Assembly (NCBI RefSeq): GCF_025698545.1 | Contig: NC_068575.1 | Span: 51,779,980-51,843,979, forward strand | Length of the DNA: 64,000 nucleotides | From: Gossypium raimondii | Taxonomy: Eukaryota; Streptophyta; Magnoliopsida; Malvales; Malvaceae | Reading direction: 5' to 3' | Shown: in pieces, positions 23,729 to 35,622 of the stretch | How positions within the stretch are numbered: the stretch's first letter is position 1 | How the letters are laid out: each line of letters starts with the position of its first letter | Program-made: the position numbers and the translations under genes | Notes under the pieces: generated by a model | The model's input: the letters and a program-made list of their open reading frames with translations, nothing else | What the model was told of the DNA's origin: nothing | The model's database searches: none

Positions 23729-23758
23729 ATGAAACCTTGGTTAGCATGTCTGGATTAA
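23729..23758 (+). CDS. Overlapping upstream ORF in the SKIP30 leader
   Basis: ATG at 23729 opens a nine-residue frame (MKPWLACLD) that ends at TAA 23756-23758, beyond the main ATG at 23746 and in a different reading frame. A ribosome starting here would pass over the SKIP30 start. The context (aatcaATGa) has A at position -3 relative to the ATG (a of tca counts at -1; c at -2; t at -3 would be the strict reading), so strength is uncertain. This is a candidate translational control element, seen in sequence but not proven. Confidence 0.5.
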   Translation: MKPWLACLD

Positions 23759-24783
23759 TTGAAGGTCTTCCGGATGCTGTTGCCCTTAGGTGCCTAGCAC
23801 GGGTTCCCTTCTACCTATATCCTAAGTTGGAGATTGTTTCTCATTCCTGGAGAGCTGCCATTCGTAGCCCCGAGCTATTTAGAGCTCGACAGGAAATTGG
23901 CTCAACAGAGGAACTTCTATGCGTGTGTGCCTTTGATCCGGAGAATTTATGGCAGATGTATGATCCTTTACGTGATCTTTGGATTACTCTTCCTGTCCTT
24001 CCCACAAAGGTCAGGCACCTTGCTCACTTTGGTGTGGTCTCTACTGGTGGGAAGCTGTTTGTGCTTGGTGGTGGAAGTGAGGATGTCGACCCTTTGACTG
24101 GTGACCAAGATGGGAGTTTTGCAACTAATGAAGTCTGGTCATATGACCCTGTAGTGCGTCGGTGGGCTCAACATGCATCCATGATCTTACCTCGTGCTAT
24201 GTTTGCATGTTGTGTGTTGGAAGGAAAGATCATCGTTGCTGGAGGTTTCACCAGCTGCAGAAAATCTATATCTCAAGCAGAAATGTATGATCATGAGAAG
24301 GATGTGTGGATTCCGATACCTGATCTCCACTGCACCCACAATTCAGCATGCACAGGGTTAGTTATTGGAGGAAAGGTGCACGTGTTGCACAAGGGATTAT
24401 CTAAAGTGCAAGTCCTGGACAACGTGTGCTCTGGGTGGACAGTGGAGGATTACGGTTGGCTCCAGGGTCCAATGGCAGTTGTACAGGGAGCCCTCTATGT
24501 GATGAGCCATGGGCTTATTTTCAAGCAAGAAAAGGAAGTGAGAAAGGTCGTTACCTCTTCTTCGGAGTTTCGTAGGAGAATCGGGTTTGCAATGACAGGA
24601 GTGAGAGATGAAATTTACGTGATCGGAGGGGTAATTGGCCCGGATCGATTTAATTGGGATATCAAACCCATGTCTGATGTTGATATCTTGACGGTTGGGG
24701 GTGATAGACCTACATGGCGTCAGGCTGCTCCAATGACAATGTGCCGAGGAACAATTTTTGGTTGTACACAGCTAAGAATTTAG
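23746..24783 (+). CDS. SKIP30: F-box/kelch-repeat protein SKIP30
   Basis: A single coding exon of 345 aa, close to Arabidopsis SKIP30 (At3g63220, about 350 aa). The start is the ATG at 23746 (MSGLIEGLPDAVALRCLARV); the frame stays open a few codons upstream but has no earlier ATG. Residues about 3-48 form the F-box (LPDAVALRCLARVPF, SHSWRAAIRS) that binds ASK1/SKP1 in an SCF ubiquitin ligase. Kelch repeats follow, with motifs GGKLFVLGGG, EVWSYDPVVRRW, GKIIVAGGF, AEMYDHEKDVW, GKVHVLHKG and DEIYVIGGV, forming a beta-propeller for substrate binding. The C-terminus has RPTWRQAAPM and GTIFGCTQL, both family-typical. SKIP30-type proteins are reported as SKP1 interactors; the substrate cannot be told from sequence. 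Confidence 0.95.
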   Translation: MSGLIEGLPDAVALRCLARVPFYLYPKLEIVSHSWRAAIRSPELFRARQEIGSTEELLCVCAFDPENLWQMYDPLRDLWITLPVLPTKVRHLAHFGVVSTGGKLFVLGGGSEDVDPLTGDQDGSFATNEVWSYDPVVRRWAQHASMILPRAMFACCVLEGKIIVAGGFTSCRKSISQAEMYDHEKDVWIPIPDLHCTHNSACTGLVIGGKVHVLHKGLSKVQVLDNVCSGWTVEDYGWLQGPMAVVQGALYVMSHGLIFKQEKEVRKVVTSSSEFRRRIGFAMTGVRDEIYVIGGVIGPDRFNWDIKPMSDVDILTVGGDRPTWRQAAPMTMCRGTIFGCTQLRI

Positions 24784-27672
24784 ATCTCAACTCTTCTCTC
24801 TTCTTTTTTCTTTTTTTTGGTTTTAATTTTATTTATTTTTATATTTAATAGTTGGCTGATTTCATTTTAAGCAGTGTACTGTTGCTGAGGCATTGAGTTC
24901 CCTCCTATTGGAGATGAGAAATGATATTTTCTCTTTTACTCCTTATGGCTACTTTATTTTCTATATACATATATATATATATATATATTCTCTCTGCTCT
25001 TGTTTTTCCCTTTTGCTTTTATAATTTAGTAGCAACTTTTTTAATAAAATAAAACAAAACAAAAGTAGGAGCATAAATTAGTGTCATAGAGCTAGAACTT
25101 TAGTCTCGTTAACCGTATGATTTTGGGTGATTTTTTTGTTTCAAATTTGTCTAAGTCAGCCTAATTTTCGCAAAAATGAGAATTTTCAAAAAAAATTATC
25201 TAAGGCATTGAAATATAGTGGAAGCAGACTCGAAACGAAAGAACAACGAAAAACAGAAAAAGGAAAAATAGCGCATACGAATTGTTTGACTAAATGCTCT
25301 TAAATATATTCACAACTACGAATGAAATGGTTACAAATGAGGGAAAAGGCTTTTATTTAGTTTCCCCAAAATTAACAGTACATATTAAGTTACATCGACG
25401 ATTATTATTAGAGTTCATCTATAATCGAGAGTCCATAAGGATTTAAACTCTACACAATATTATCCTTTTAGGATTTATACTATTTACCTTGATAACTCTA
25501 GTTTTACTAGTGAAGTAAAATCAATAGCAAAGCTTTTCTTCAATGTTTTCAAAATTGGATCGGTGGTAAAAACGATTGCTCTACCGATCCAAGTGATACG
25601 ACATGATCAATCCGACCAAGTGGTTGAACATGATTTTTTTTAATAATTTACTTAATTTTTTATTTTTAATGATAATTTGTTTTTTATAGACTTATTTTAT
25701 TATTTTAATTATTTTAATTTACTTCTATTTGAATCTTTAAACTCTAAATAAACTTCCAATTTTGTCCTTTTGTCACTCCTACTTTCCCTTTTTCATGGTC
25801 TTATTTAATTTTATAAAATAATTAAATTAAAATTTTAGATTTTTAATTGTAGTATATATTTTATTAATATTTTTTCTTTGGCAACTTTTCCTTCTTTAAA
25901 CTACAAGCAATAAAATAAAATAAAAATAATTAAATATATATTTTAAAATTTTATATTGCTTATATTTTTCTTTTTATTTGTTAATAAATAAATACAAAAA
26001 ATGTTTTACATTATTTAGTATAAATTTTATTTGCACTAATCTATTATTAAAAATAAAATAAATATTCTTAATTAAATAATGTAAAAAAGTTTTTATTTAA
26101 TGATAATTTGTTTTTTATAGACTTATTTTATTCATGAAAAAGAAACAAGAAAAATAATTGGGTTACAATTTGGTACACTGAAACTCCACAAAGCAAACTT
26201 AAAAATTGTCATCTCTCTTTTCTTTTATATATATATTTTAATATTTTACTATATCCCGTGAGACACTTGTCATCATTTAAATTCGCTTGTGAAGTTTAAA
26301 TATTCGTATCAAATATTCTTTTTAAAATAATTTTGAAAAAATTGATGTATAAGAATATATTTTAATAAATTATTTTTGTATTTATATAATGAAAATAAGG
26401 AAATTAAAATAAAAGGATTTTATAAAATTATAACAAATGAAAATTTTCCTAAAAAAAAAACAAATAAGATATGTTTGAAGCACTAAGTTGAAATTTTAAT
26501 TTAAAAGTTAAAAGATCATTAGTTCTTGCATTTATCTATTTATAAACAAATTTAATAATATTCCCCACTAACATATTTAAATACATAACGTACATCAAAT
26601 ACAAGTCATAATAATCCACGAAATTATTAGAGAAGATGGTATGAGTGTCATTATCAAGCAAACCATTTCCATACGTTGCTTTTTTTTGTTTGGCAGATAC
26701 CTTTTCTTTTTTCTTCATTCCTTGGTTTGTCAAGAAAATGGTTTGACGAAATGGAACAACCCCAAGGCCAATTTTTGAAAAACCCTTCATTTCTCGGCAT
26801 TTCATTTTCTGATGCTGAAGGCTATTCTCCACTGACACTTGAAAACGAAAAATCTAAAACCATAATTGTATTTGGCAAAGACGTAGAAACCACTGAATTG
26901 AAGGGCCCTAATGCCAACTCCATTTGTTAATGAGAGAAACATTTGCCCCAGTCAATATTATATCTCCCCCAAACTTGGGGTTTAGCCTAATCTCCTGTCT
27001 TTGAACTGGATATATGCCATTAATTAACTGGGAGTGAAGAAGATATGGCTACTCTCCTTGACAGCTGGAATGGTGCCACCTTTGTCTGAGTTGAATCAAA
27101 GTTCATGGAGTTGATAAGGTTAGTACCGATGATGTAGGAATAGGTAGGTTGATGAAAATTGAGGTTTACACTTGCGGTGACACCAACCTTGCAATGAGGA
27201 GAGAGTCATTTTGGAGTTTTTGTATACAAAATATGAAGGGGATAAAATGTATGTATGAAGAAAATTTTGGAAACTGAAAAGTGGTTGTATTAATATGGAA
27301 GTCCATAAACTTTAAAATACGCAAGATGGAGTGAAGGGTGAGCGAGATGAATTCCCGGTGCACCTCTATAATTATCTTATTGGATGCTCTAAGTGTGATG
27401 GGACTTGGGCTGCCTTCTTCCTTTCACATGTTGATTCCATCATCCATTTCTTCGCCTTTAGTATTTTATATTCCTGAAATCACTTTATAATTCATCAACA
27501 ACCATTTTTCCATCCTCCCAAACAACCTTTACTTTTTCTCCTATGCAAACTTTGTGGGCTAATCAAAAGTGGAGAACTAATAAAATTATATTAATAATTA
27601 TTTATTACGAAATAGGTGATGAATCGAAAGCATAAATAATTATTTTATAATTTTTTATAATTAAATTATCTA
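24784..27672. other. Intergenic, AT-rich; no gene recognised
   Basis: Begins with the SKIP30 3' UTR and an (AT)n tract (24967-24988). A 35-bp direct repeat (gataatttgttttttataga core) occurs near 25670-25703 and again near 26099-26132. 25560-25660 looks like degraded repeat with 'accgatcc' words. An ORF at 26676-26930 (+) of 84 codons has no family resemblance I recognise. 27000-27360 has moderately balanced base composition and could be an old gene fragment, but no domain is visible. Confidence 0.4.
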
Positions 27673-28444
27673 TGTCGAAACCATTTTTTATGAAAATAAA
27701 AATTGGAGTCGCCACCGATCCTTGATTGAGGTGTGATCAGCTCACTTTAAAAACGATTTTAGTCTACGAAATTTGAGAAAACAGGTTTGGGAGTCAGTTA
27801 CGCACGAGGAAGGGGTTAGCACCCTCGTAACGCCCAAAATCGATACCAAATTGATTGTTTAATGTCTTGGTGTCGAAAATTTGAAAAGATTTTAAAAGAA
27901 AACTTTTTATCTTGAATGAATTAACATAATAAAACATTCTTATTTCAAAGAAACAAAACATCACGCCCAATGAGTTAGGGCATAACATTTTTTAATCTTC
28001 AAAATTAAGTTTGTCTTTTGATTTTTAAAACTCATGCATTTAAACCTAAGAAGGATGTTTAGTTATTTAGGTCAAATGAAGAAAATCGAAACACAGAAAG
28101 TTAGGGCACAATTTCTCAAAATTCCAAATACCGAATATTGCCTTTATTTTTTAAAAATTCTTATTTCGAGATGACAAAACGTCATGTCGAGTAAGTTAGG
28201 ACCCAACATTTTTGGATTCCCAAGAATAAGCTTTTATTTGAAATTTACAATTTTATTGCAAAATAAATACTTGACTATCTAAATTCATCGAATAGAATTG
28301 AAGCCCATTAAGTTAGGACCAAATCCTTCTCGAGAATCATGAATGCCAAATATTTTAAAAATTTAAGAAATAGAATGATTTTAATGCTTTAATAAAAACA
28401 AACATTTTTAACGACAAATATACAAATATATATATATAAATGTT

Positions 28445-28447
<3 letters not shown>

Positions 28448-28476
<29 letters not shown>
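28448..28476. repeat. (TA)n microsatellite
   Basis: A run of about 14 TA units inside the solo LTR, a likely site of length variation. Confidence 0.85.
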
Positions 28477-28479
<3 letters not shown>

Positions 28480-28699
28480 GGAGAGTTTGAAAGAAATAAA
28501 ATATATGTGTAAAAATAAAACAATTCATTATAAGACAAAATAATAACATATAATAAAAACAGTTTGAAATAATGATAAATAATAAGGTAATATCTATGTA
28601 TAGATTCATATATATATAATATAAGTAAATAGAAATATAATCAAATATAATAATTATTTTTTTTGTCAAAATAAGTTGATATTATTAAAACAGGCTCAA

Positions 28700-31600
28700 A
28701 AGTGTAACTGAAAGGCACCAAAGCAACAAATGAATCGGCAAAAGCAAACAAATAACAGCTGTCCAACATAGAAAATAAATGAATCCTAGAAAGTAACGAT
28801 CAAAAAATAAAGCAAAATAAACCTCATGAGCCTGCAGCAGCACCGCTTCAACATCCAATATCAACCAAACGAGCTCTCCTCAACATCTGCCACAATAACA
28901 TGCAACCAAGAGCAAACAACGCTTTGCAACCAGAAATGGAGATTCAAGGAACCTTCTCCAACCTCAAAGCGAACAAGTATGGAACTCAGATCCTCTGATT
29001 CCAAATCAACCAGTCATTCTCCACCACCAACCTCACAGAATCCGGTATATCAGCAACCCAGTTCCCACACACCCTTCTTCTCTGACCTTCCAGCGCCAGA
29101 AAGTGAGCCGCAATATTAATCACCTGGGGCACAAAATTGTAAGTGACTTCTTCAAAAAACTGTTACAATCGCTGAATATGATAAGTAATCGGCCTAAGTA
29201 CCTATCTATCTTCCTCTTTTTTCATAACAGATTTGATGACTGTCAGAGAGTCACATTCCACGATCAGCCGCCGAAAGCCCATCATGCGCGCGAAGAGTAA
29301 CGCCCTTTCACAAGCTCGTGCCTCTGCCACAAAAGCATCACCAACATCCTTAAACAGATAAGTATCCGCCCCTACAACTTTTCCTCTGTTATCTCTGGCT
29401 AAGATTGTTGTTAGAGTAAGTTTCTTTCCCGGAATATAAGACGCATCAAAATTAAGTTTAATAATACCAGAATCAGGAGGCCTCCAAATATCCTTACCCA
29501 GAAAACCAAAAGAAGAGTAAAGATTCTTATGAACTAACCAAATATAATGGTCATACCCCCCTAATGAACCCTAATAATTTTGACATTGAAAACTTAACCC
29601 CTTTATGGAGCAACTTATTTCTATGAAACCAAAGGCACCATAAAGAGATAGAAATGAGTATTCTTTGTCGGCCATCAACAGCAAGAATGTATTAACAAAG
29701 CGATTTTTATAATCCAGTAAAACATCAAAGGGAGGGAGTTGGATTTGCAACGAAGTCCACACACACTTCAGAACTCCATAGGACCACAACAGATGCTCAG
29801 TGTCTTCCAACTCTTTCTTGTACAACGGGCACACAGTCTCCACACACAAGGTTCTACGCGCCAGATTACCATAATGAGGCATCAGATTGTTAAACACCCT
29901 CCAAACATGTATTTTAATTTTTCCAAGGATGTTCAAAGCCCATAGGTCCGTGTAAAATCCTTTGTAGTCCTCATTACTAGTAGACATATGAAGACTATTC
30001 TGTAAACGATCTGTAATGAGAACCCGATAACCACTCCTAACAGTATATTCGCCTGATCATTCATGCTTCCAGACCAGCACATCTTCCGGCCCATTTTCAG
30101 AAATAGGAATATAGAAAATATGATTTGCTGTGTCAACATCCACTAAGCTATGGATTAACTCTCTATTCCAAGTACTGTCCCCATAACTAATAAGCTGATC
30201 AACCGTTGTCCAGGTAGGCCGAATTTCCTGAACCGAAATTATGTTGTTCTCCCTTCCAGGTAACCAGGGATCGTTCCAGATATTGACGCGGACACCGTTT
30301 CCCACCCACTACAAAATCCCATATCCAATCAGCGCTCGAGCACTACAGATACTCCTCCAGGTAAAAGAAGGGTAAGAGCCAACCTTTGTTGTTAGAATAT
30401 CAGAAAAAGGAAAATAACGGGCTTTTAAGACCTTGGTTAAAAGACACTGAGGCTGGGATAAAATGCGCCACACCTGCTTTGCTAATAAGGCCTTATTAAA
30501 TAAAAACAAATTTTTAAACCCTAGGCCTCCCAAATATTTCAGTTTACATAACGTGTCCCAATTATTCCAATGGATACCCTTCAAAGTTTTATTATTCGTC
30601 CACCGGAATCGATTCATAATACCTTCAAGCTTACAACATAACGTCTTTGGCAACTGAAAACACTGCATAGCATAGATTGATGTTGCCTGTAAAACTGATT
30701 TTATAAAAACCTCCTTGCCCCCCATTGACAGATAGCACATGCTCCACCCCTCAATTCGTTTCCTAAATCAATCCACAAAATTAACAAAAGCCCATTTTTT
30801 CCTCCTACCCACCATCATAGGCAAACCGAGGTACTTCTCAGGGTTAGAGGCCAAACGGACCCCTAACAGTTTAATAATCTCCTCCTAAACGTTAGAAGCA
30901 ACATTCACACCAAAATATATGGGGGATTTATCAAAATTCACTCTCTGCCCCGAAACCATTTCATATTCATTGACAATATCGCATGATGCATCACTGAATA
31001 GAATACTATTATCTGCAAAAAACAAATGGTTGACCGAAAACTTCTCTCTACCTATAGGTGCCCCCAACATCTTCCCTTTCACCTTCGCATCCTGAAGAAG
31101 CACAGAAAGCCCTTCAGTGCAAATTAAAAACAGGTAAGGACTGAGAGGATCCCCTTGCCGTAGTCCTCTAGAGGGTGAAAACCAATCACTATTGGATCCA
31201 TTAAGGCTAACAGAGTATGTAACAGAACAGACACAACGCATGATGAGAACAATCCAATCCATATGAAAACCCAAATGCTTTATTATCCCCGCCAAAAAAT
31301 CCCATTCCACTTTGTCATACGCTTTGCTCATATTGAGCTTAAGCGCGAAGTTGCCTTTCTTGCCTCTCCTCTTCATTTTTCAAGAATGAAGTATCTCATA
31401 GGCAACCAGTACATTATCAGAAATAAGTCTACCTGGAATAAAAGCTCATTGGGCTTCATGAATGCAATACCCCAGCATATCACTCATGCGTAAAACCAAT
31501 ACCTTAGCAGTAATTTTATAAATAACATTACAAAGGCTGATAGGTCTGAAATGTGACATATTTTTTGGCTTATCAATCTTAGGAATCAAAATTATATGCG

Positions 31601-32960
31601 TTTTATTGATATCACCTATATCCGAGTGTCTATGTAGAATGGATAAACAAAATTGGGAAACTTCAGGACCAATAATATGCCAGTACCGTTGAAAGAATAA
31701 AACCGGAAAGCCATCAACACCAGGTGCTTTCAAATGTGCCAACAATTTGATTGCATTTACGATTTCCTCCTTCGTGAACTATTTTAATAACCTTTTATTC
31801 ATGCAATTGGTAATCTTTCTTTCAACTAAGCCAAACAAATGCTTATCCGAACCACTTTCTGATGCAGAAAAAAGCTTACCAAAGTAGTCAGTTGCAATCT
31901 GTAAAAATTCCTCAGATGAGGTAGTCCTCCTACCAACGTCATCTTCTAATTCAGAGATTCTACCACGAAAATGTCGTTGCACGATAACCTTGTGAAAAAA
32001 GCTAGTATTTCGGTCCCCATTCTTCAGCCAATTAACGTGGGCACGTTGCTCCCAAAATAATTCTTCCTCATCAGCTTCCAGATTGAGTCCTAATTGGACC
32101 TCCATAATCTCTGCTAGAATCTCATCAGAAGGGTTTTGATTATAAAGGCTAGATAATCTATCTTCTAACACAAGTTGATTCATTCTCTCCTTACTACTAG
32201 TGAGCTTACTCCACTTTACCATTTGACGACTCATTTTCTCTAACTTATCCAATACACCATCAGACTCTTCTTCCCACCATCTTCTAACCATCCCTTCAAA
32301 CGAACTATCTAAACACCACTTGGCCTCAAATCTAAACGGCTTCACGTGACTGCTTTGACGATTCCATACCACCCCCAACGTATCCAAAAGAAAAGGACAG
32401 TGATCAGAGAAAGAGTGACTCAAATGTTCAAGACGATATCCCGCAAAAAGGTTTACCCAATTGAAAGATGAAACCCCACAATCCAGATGTTCCCTTATAT
32501 TTGACGAAACAAACCGTCCTCGTTCCCATGTGAACCATCGGCCAACAAATCCTAAGTCATTAAGGCTACAGTCTTCAAGGGCCCTGCGAAAATCCCTCAT
32601 TTGACGATCCGATCTGAGCCGACCACCCTTCTTCTCAAAAGAACTTGTAATCTCATTAAAATCCCCCAAAACCACCCAAGGTATAGCCTGATCATGATTC
32701 AACTGACGAAGCAAGCCCCACGAAGCTCCTCTACGCCTTTAATCTGGATTCCCATAGAACCCCGTTAGCCTCCAGATATCACCACATTCGTTATCGTAGA
32801 CCTCAACATCAATGTCAAAATAGGAAAAACTTTTAAGTTGAACCAATGTATTCCTTTTCCAGCCCAACGACAACCCACCTCTTGTACCAAATGTACCAAC
32901 ATCAATTCCATTATCAAAACTGCACTTTAATCTAACCAACTCTATTTTTTTAACTCAATT
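28700..32960 (-). pseudogene. LINE ORF2: endonuclease, reverse transcriptase, RNase H (broken)
   Basis: Domains in order on the minus strand. An EEP endonuclease spans about 32940-32300, with LTGFYGNPD, VVLGDFNE and SDHCPFLL. The reverse transcriptase spans about 31745-30880, with LKAPGVDGFP, KAYDKVEWDFL and GLRQGDPLSPYLFL. The usual catalytic FADD is read here as FADN (LFFADNSILF), which would abolish metal binding. 30740-30310 is the typical thumb/linker region and 29987-29750 the zf-RVT. About 29480-29200 is RNase H with LNFDAS, EARA and VECDS, supplying the acidic triad. Stops interrupt it near 32736, 31776, 31440, 31378, 30885, 30765 and 30306. Normal plant L1 ORF2 is about 1300 residues in one frame, so this copy is dead. 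Confidence 0.85.
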
Positions 32961-33068
32961 TTGTCTCCATAAGAAACAAAATACGAGGATTAATGGCTCT
33001 TAACTATTTTCTGAGCCTTGTAACTGTTCGCGATCTCCCCAAACCACGAACATTCTAGCTTAGGACTT

Positions 33069-34310
33069 TCATTCAGCCCGGCTGCTCTGACCTGTAGAGC
33101 TAGCAAAAACATCCATTGAACCTGATCCCGCATTAACATCCATAAGGACACGTGAACTCTTCACTGTTCTTTGTCGTTTTTTACCATCAGACAATGTAAT
33201 TGGGTCATTTTTCTCAACTAAAACCAACTCCATAGGCCCATAAGCGACCCCGACAGAACTCAAATCATCAATACACCCATCACTCCCCTTAGTTGAGTTA
33301 CCAACACCCTGAATGTGCGCAGAACCCAAAGAAGTTAGATTAGGATTAAGATAAAGATTCGGATTCCCAACAAAACTCCTAGAATTAAGGCCTAAACCTT
33401 CCCTCACATTAATCGAGTTACCATGTTTGACACCTGCCCAATTTTTTTCACTGCACGGTGACCCATCCACTGCCTGTAACCACCTACTCACCACCATGCT
33501 CCGACGCCTAGCCACCGCACGTAACGATAAATCCCATCCAAAGACTATTTTTGAGGAATCAATAGTTAGCCGAAAAGGACAGTAGCTCTCCCCATGCCCC
33601 AACTTTCCACAAATAAAACAAAACAAACTTAACTTCTCGTATTTGAACCGAGCATAAACAACCATAGACTTCCCAACCATAACTTTCTTTTTGCGCTTCA
33701 ATGGGGCAGCAACATTTAAACAAACACGAATACGTAAATAATTTTGAATCCCTAAAGTCGAAATGGATGTATCATACTCAAGAAACTTTCCACAAAAATC
33801 ACCCAATTATTTTGCCATCGACACACTCATCAACCTCGGAGGTAATTTATGAACTTGTATCCAAAACTCTAAATGGTTTAACTCCATCACTCTTGGATTT
33901 ACCCTAACTGAAATTTTTGTAAGATAATTAAATGGTTATTAAAAAACCACGGTATACCCACAACAGCCCTTTCAATATCCACTTCATAAAAAACTGAAAA
34001 AGGTACTGTTTCTCCCCTATCTCCGTTATACAAATCCCTCCTATGGGATGCCAGAGATCTGCCATTGTATTACGCAGTGAGGGAAAATGAACAACACTAT
34101 CTGTTAGACATCGACCCACCAAACAAAGTTGATGACCGTAACCCATCGCTTCTTCAACCTCCTAAAACGCTTCTTCATCATCGTCCAATAATCTCAAGTT
34201 CTCCAAAGCATCTTCCATCACAACCACCACACTCTGTCAATCGAAACAAAAGGAAAAAAGGATTGAACGTAAAGCCCCCAGAAAACAAGACTAATAACGT
34301 CGAAAAAACC
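33069..34310 (-). pseudogene. LINE ORF1: DUF4283-like nucleic-acid-binding protein (frameshifted)
   Basis: The N-terminal part (about 34200-33930) has LWHPIGGICI and EKQYLFQF, typical of DUF4283 proteins in plant L1 elements. The middle and C-terminal part (33806-33069) has LGDFCGKFLEYD, then the CCHC knuckle CFICGKLGHGESYC (CX2CX4HX4C), then a low-complexity tail. The two parts lie in different frames: the shift falls in a T-run near 34000, after FQFF. ORF1 proteins package LINE RNA. Their presence together with ORF2 fits an element that was complete when it inserted. Confidence 0.8.
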
Positions 34311-35622
34311 TGAACCAGAACACCAAAGAACCGTGCCAAAAAACGGCAGACAAAGAACCCCGTGCCAATACGGCAGACCTGCTGCTATATTGTTGTTTTC
34401 TTACAATTTTTCTATCAAATATAATAATTATAAATAAAAGTAATAGGAGCAACGGGAAAAAAAGAAATTAATTAATAACAATAACACCAAACATGATTAA
34501 ATTGAAACATAAACGAAAATTCTGGGGAAAATTTGAAATAAATAAAATGCAAATGGCCCAAATAGAATACGCAATTAACAGTGGAGGACCAAAAGGGAAA
34601 TTAATCCTGCCTTTCCAAAACGCTGCGTAGCAACACGGATTAAAATGCCAAAGAAGTAAAATATTTGGGCCAAATTAAAAGAGAAACAACAAGTTTATTA
34701 AAAATGCTTCACGAAAATGGAGTCCTTATTGCGTAAATTTCCCATTTAGGGCAGGAACGCACGAACCCTGCCTGCGGGCCGGGTCGACGAACGGATCCTA
34801 CCCTCACCAAACGGCGCCGTTTTACTTATACTATTAAAACTAAAATTTTCCTTCAAAAACATTTTTACTTCACTTTTTTCTAAAAAAAAAATAAAGCAGA
34901 GGGAGAGGGGTTTTCTCTGCTAGGGTTTTTTCTTAACTCAACCCCAGCCGCCGCAACCATATCGCCACCGAAGCTCCACCGCAGATGGCGGTCTGAGGAG
35001 ATCGGACCCATGGTAAGTACCTCCTTTCTTTCTTTATTCTTTTTTTTTAAGAAAATGAAACGAACATATAAACAGTAAGGGAAAAAAACGAAGAAAGGAA
35101 AAAAACAAATAACCTTTAAAATCTATTCGATTCTCTATTTTTGTATTTTCAATGGTTTTTTTAATATAATATTCGTAACCCTTTTACAGCTTTTTACTTT
35201 GCTTTATATAGCCAAAAATAATGAAAAATCTCTCAAAAACTCCATCCCTTTTGTCGTAATTTCTGCTGCCGTTTGCTGCTCGTGATTCTTGATTTTGTTG
35301 CAAGTAAGTATTGGATTAGAGTCACGTAAGTCGTCGAGGCGACGTCTTGCGACATATGGGTCATTGTTTGTGCGTTAGTGCGTGGAGACGATTCTTTATG
35401 ACGCTAAAATTTGGGAAGAAGGTCATTCTTGAAGATTGTAGGGTTTCAGATTTTTTCGGTTTTGAATGATTTGGGTTTTAGGGTAATCGGGCTGGTGAAA
35501 TTGGGCCACATATATGTAAAAATGGACTATTTATTGTTTTATTTTATATTTGAGCTTTAGTATTCGGTTTTTATATTGGCTTTATTCATTCAAATGGGCC
35601 CGGGCAATAATTGGGCATTACA

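Larger units (their letters stand above)
28658..34413 (-). mobile_element. L1-type plant LINE, 5.76 kb, near full length but inactivated
   Basis: Inserted into the solo LTR. The flanking 18-bp direct repeat atcaaatataataattat is exact at 28640-28657 and 34414-34431. A T8 run at 28658-28665 is the complement of the poly-A tail, so the element reads right to left. Order on the minus strand: ORF1 (DUF4283-like plus CCHC knuckle), ORF2 with endonuclease, reverse transcriptase, zf-RVT and RNase H. An intact-length insertion with a long target duplication and A-tail is diagnostic of target-primed reverse transcription. Several in-frame stops and at least one frameshift show it is no longer autonomous, although both termini are preserved. 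Confidence 0.93.
27673..35622 (-). mobile_element. Solo LTR of the gypsy family, split by a LINE insertion
   Basis: The LTR starts TGTCGAAACC at 27673 and ends at ...TTGGGCATTACA (35622). It is flanked by an exact 5-bp direct repeat, atcta, at 27668-27672 and 35623-35627. Without the inserted LINE and one copy of its target duplication it is about 2.18 kb, matching the 2.22-kb LTR at 5539-7762, with which it shares several blocks (cgaggaagg, ccctcgtaacgcccaaaat, repeated gttaggrc motifs). No internal gag/pol is present, so it is the product of recombination between two LTRs, which kept the original target duplication. The LTR pieces are 27673-28657 and 34432-35622. Confidence 0.9.

Noticed and set aside
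23737-23745. SKIP30 start at 23737
   Set aside because: The codon there is TTG; the first ATG in frame is 23746 and matches the family N-terminus.
28355-28669. Tyr/Ile-rich 104-codon ORF
   Set aside because: It is translation of the (TA)n tract and AT-rich LTR sequence.
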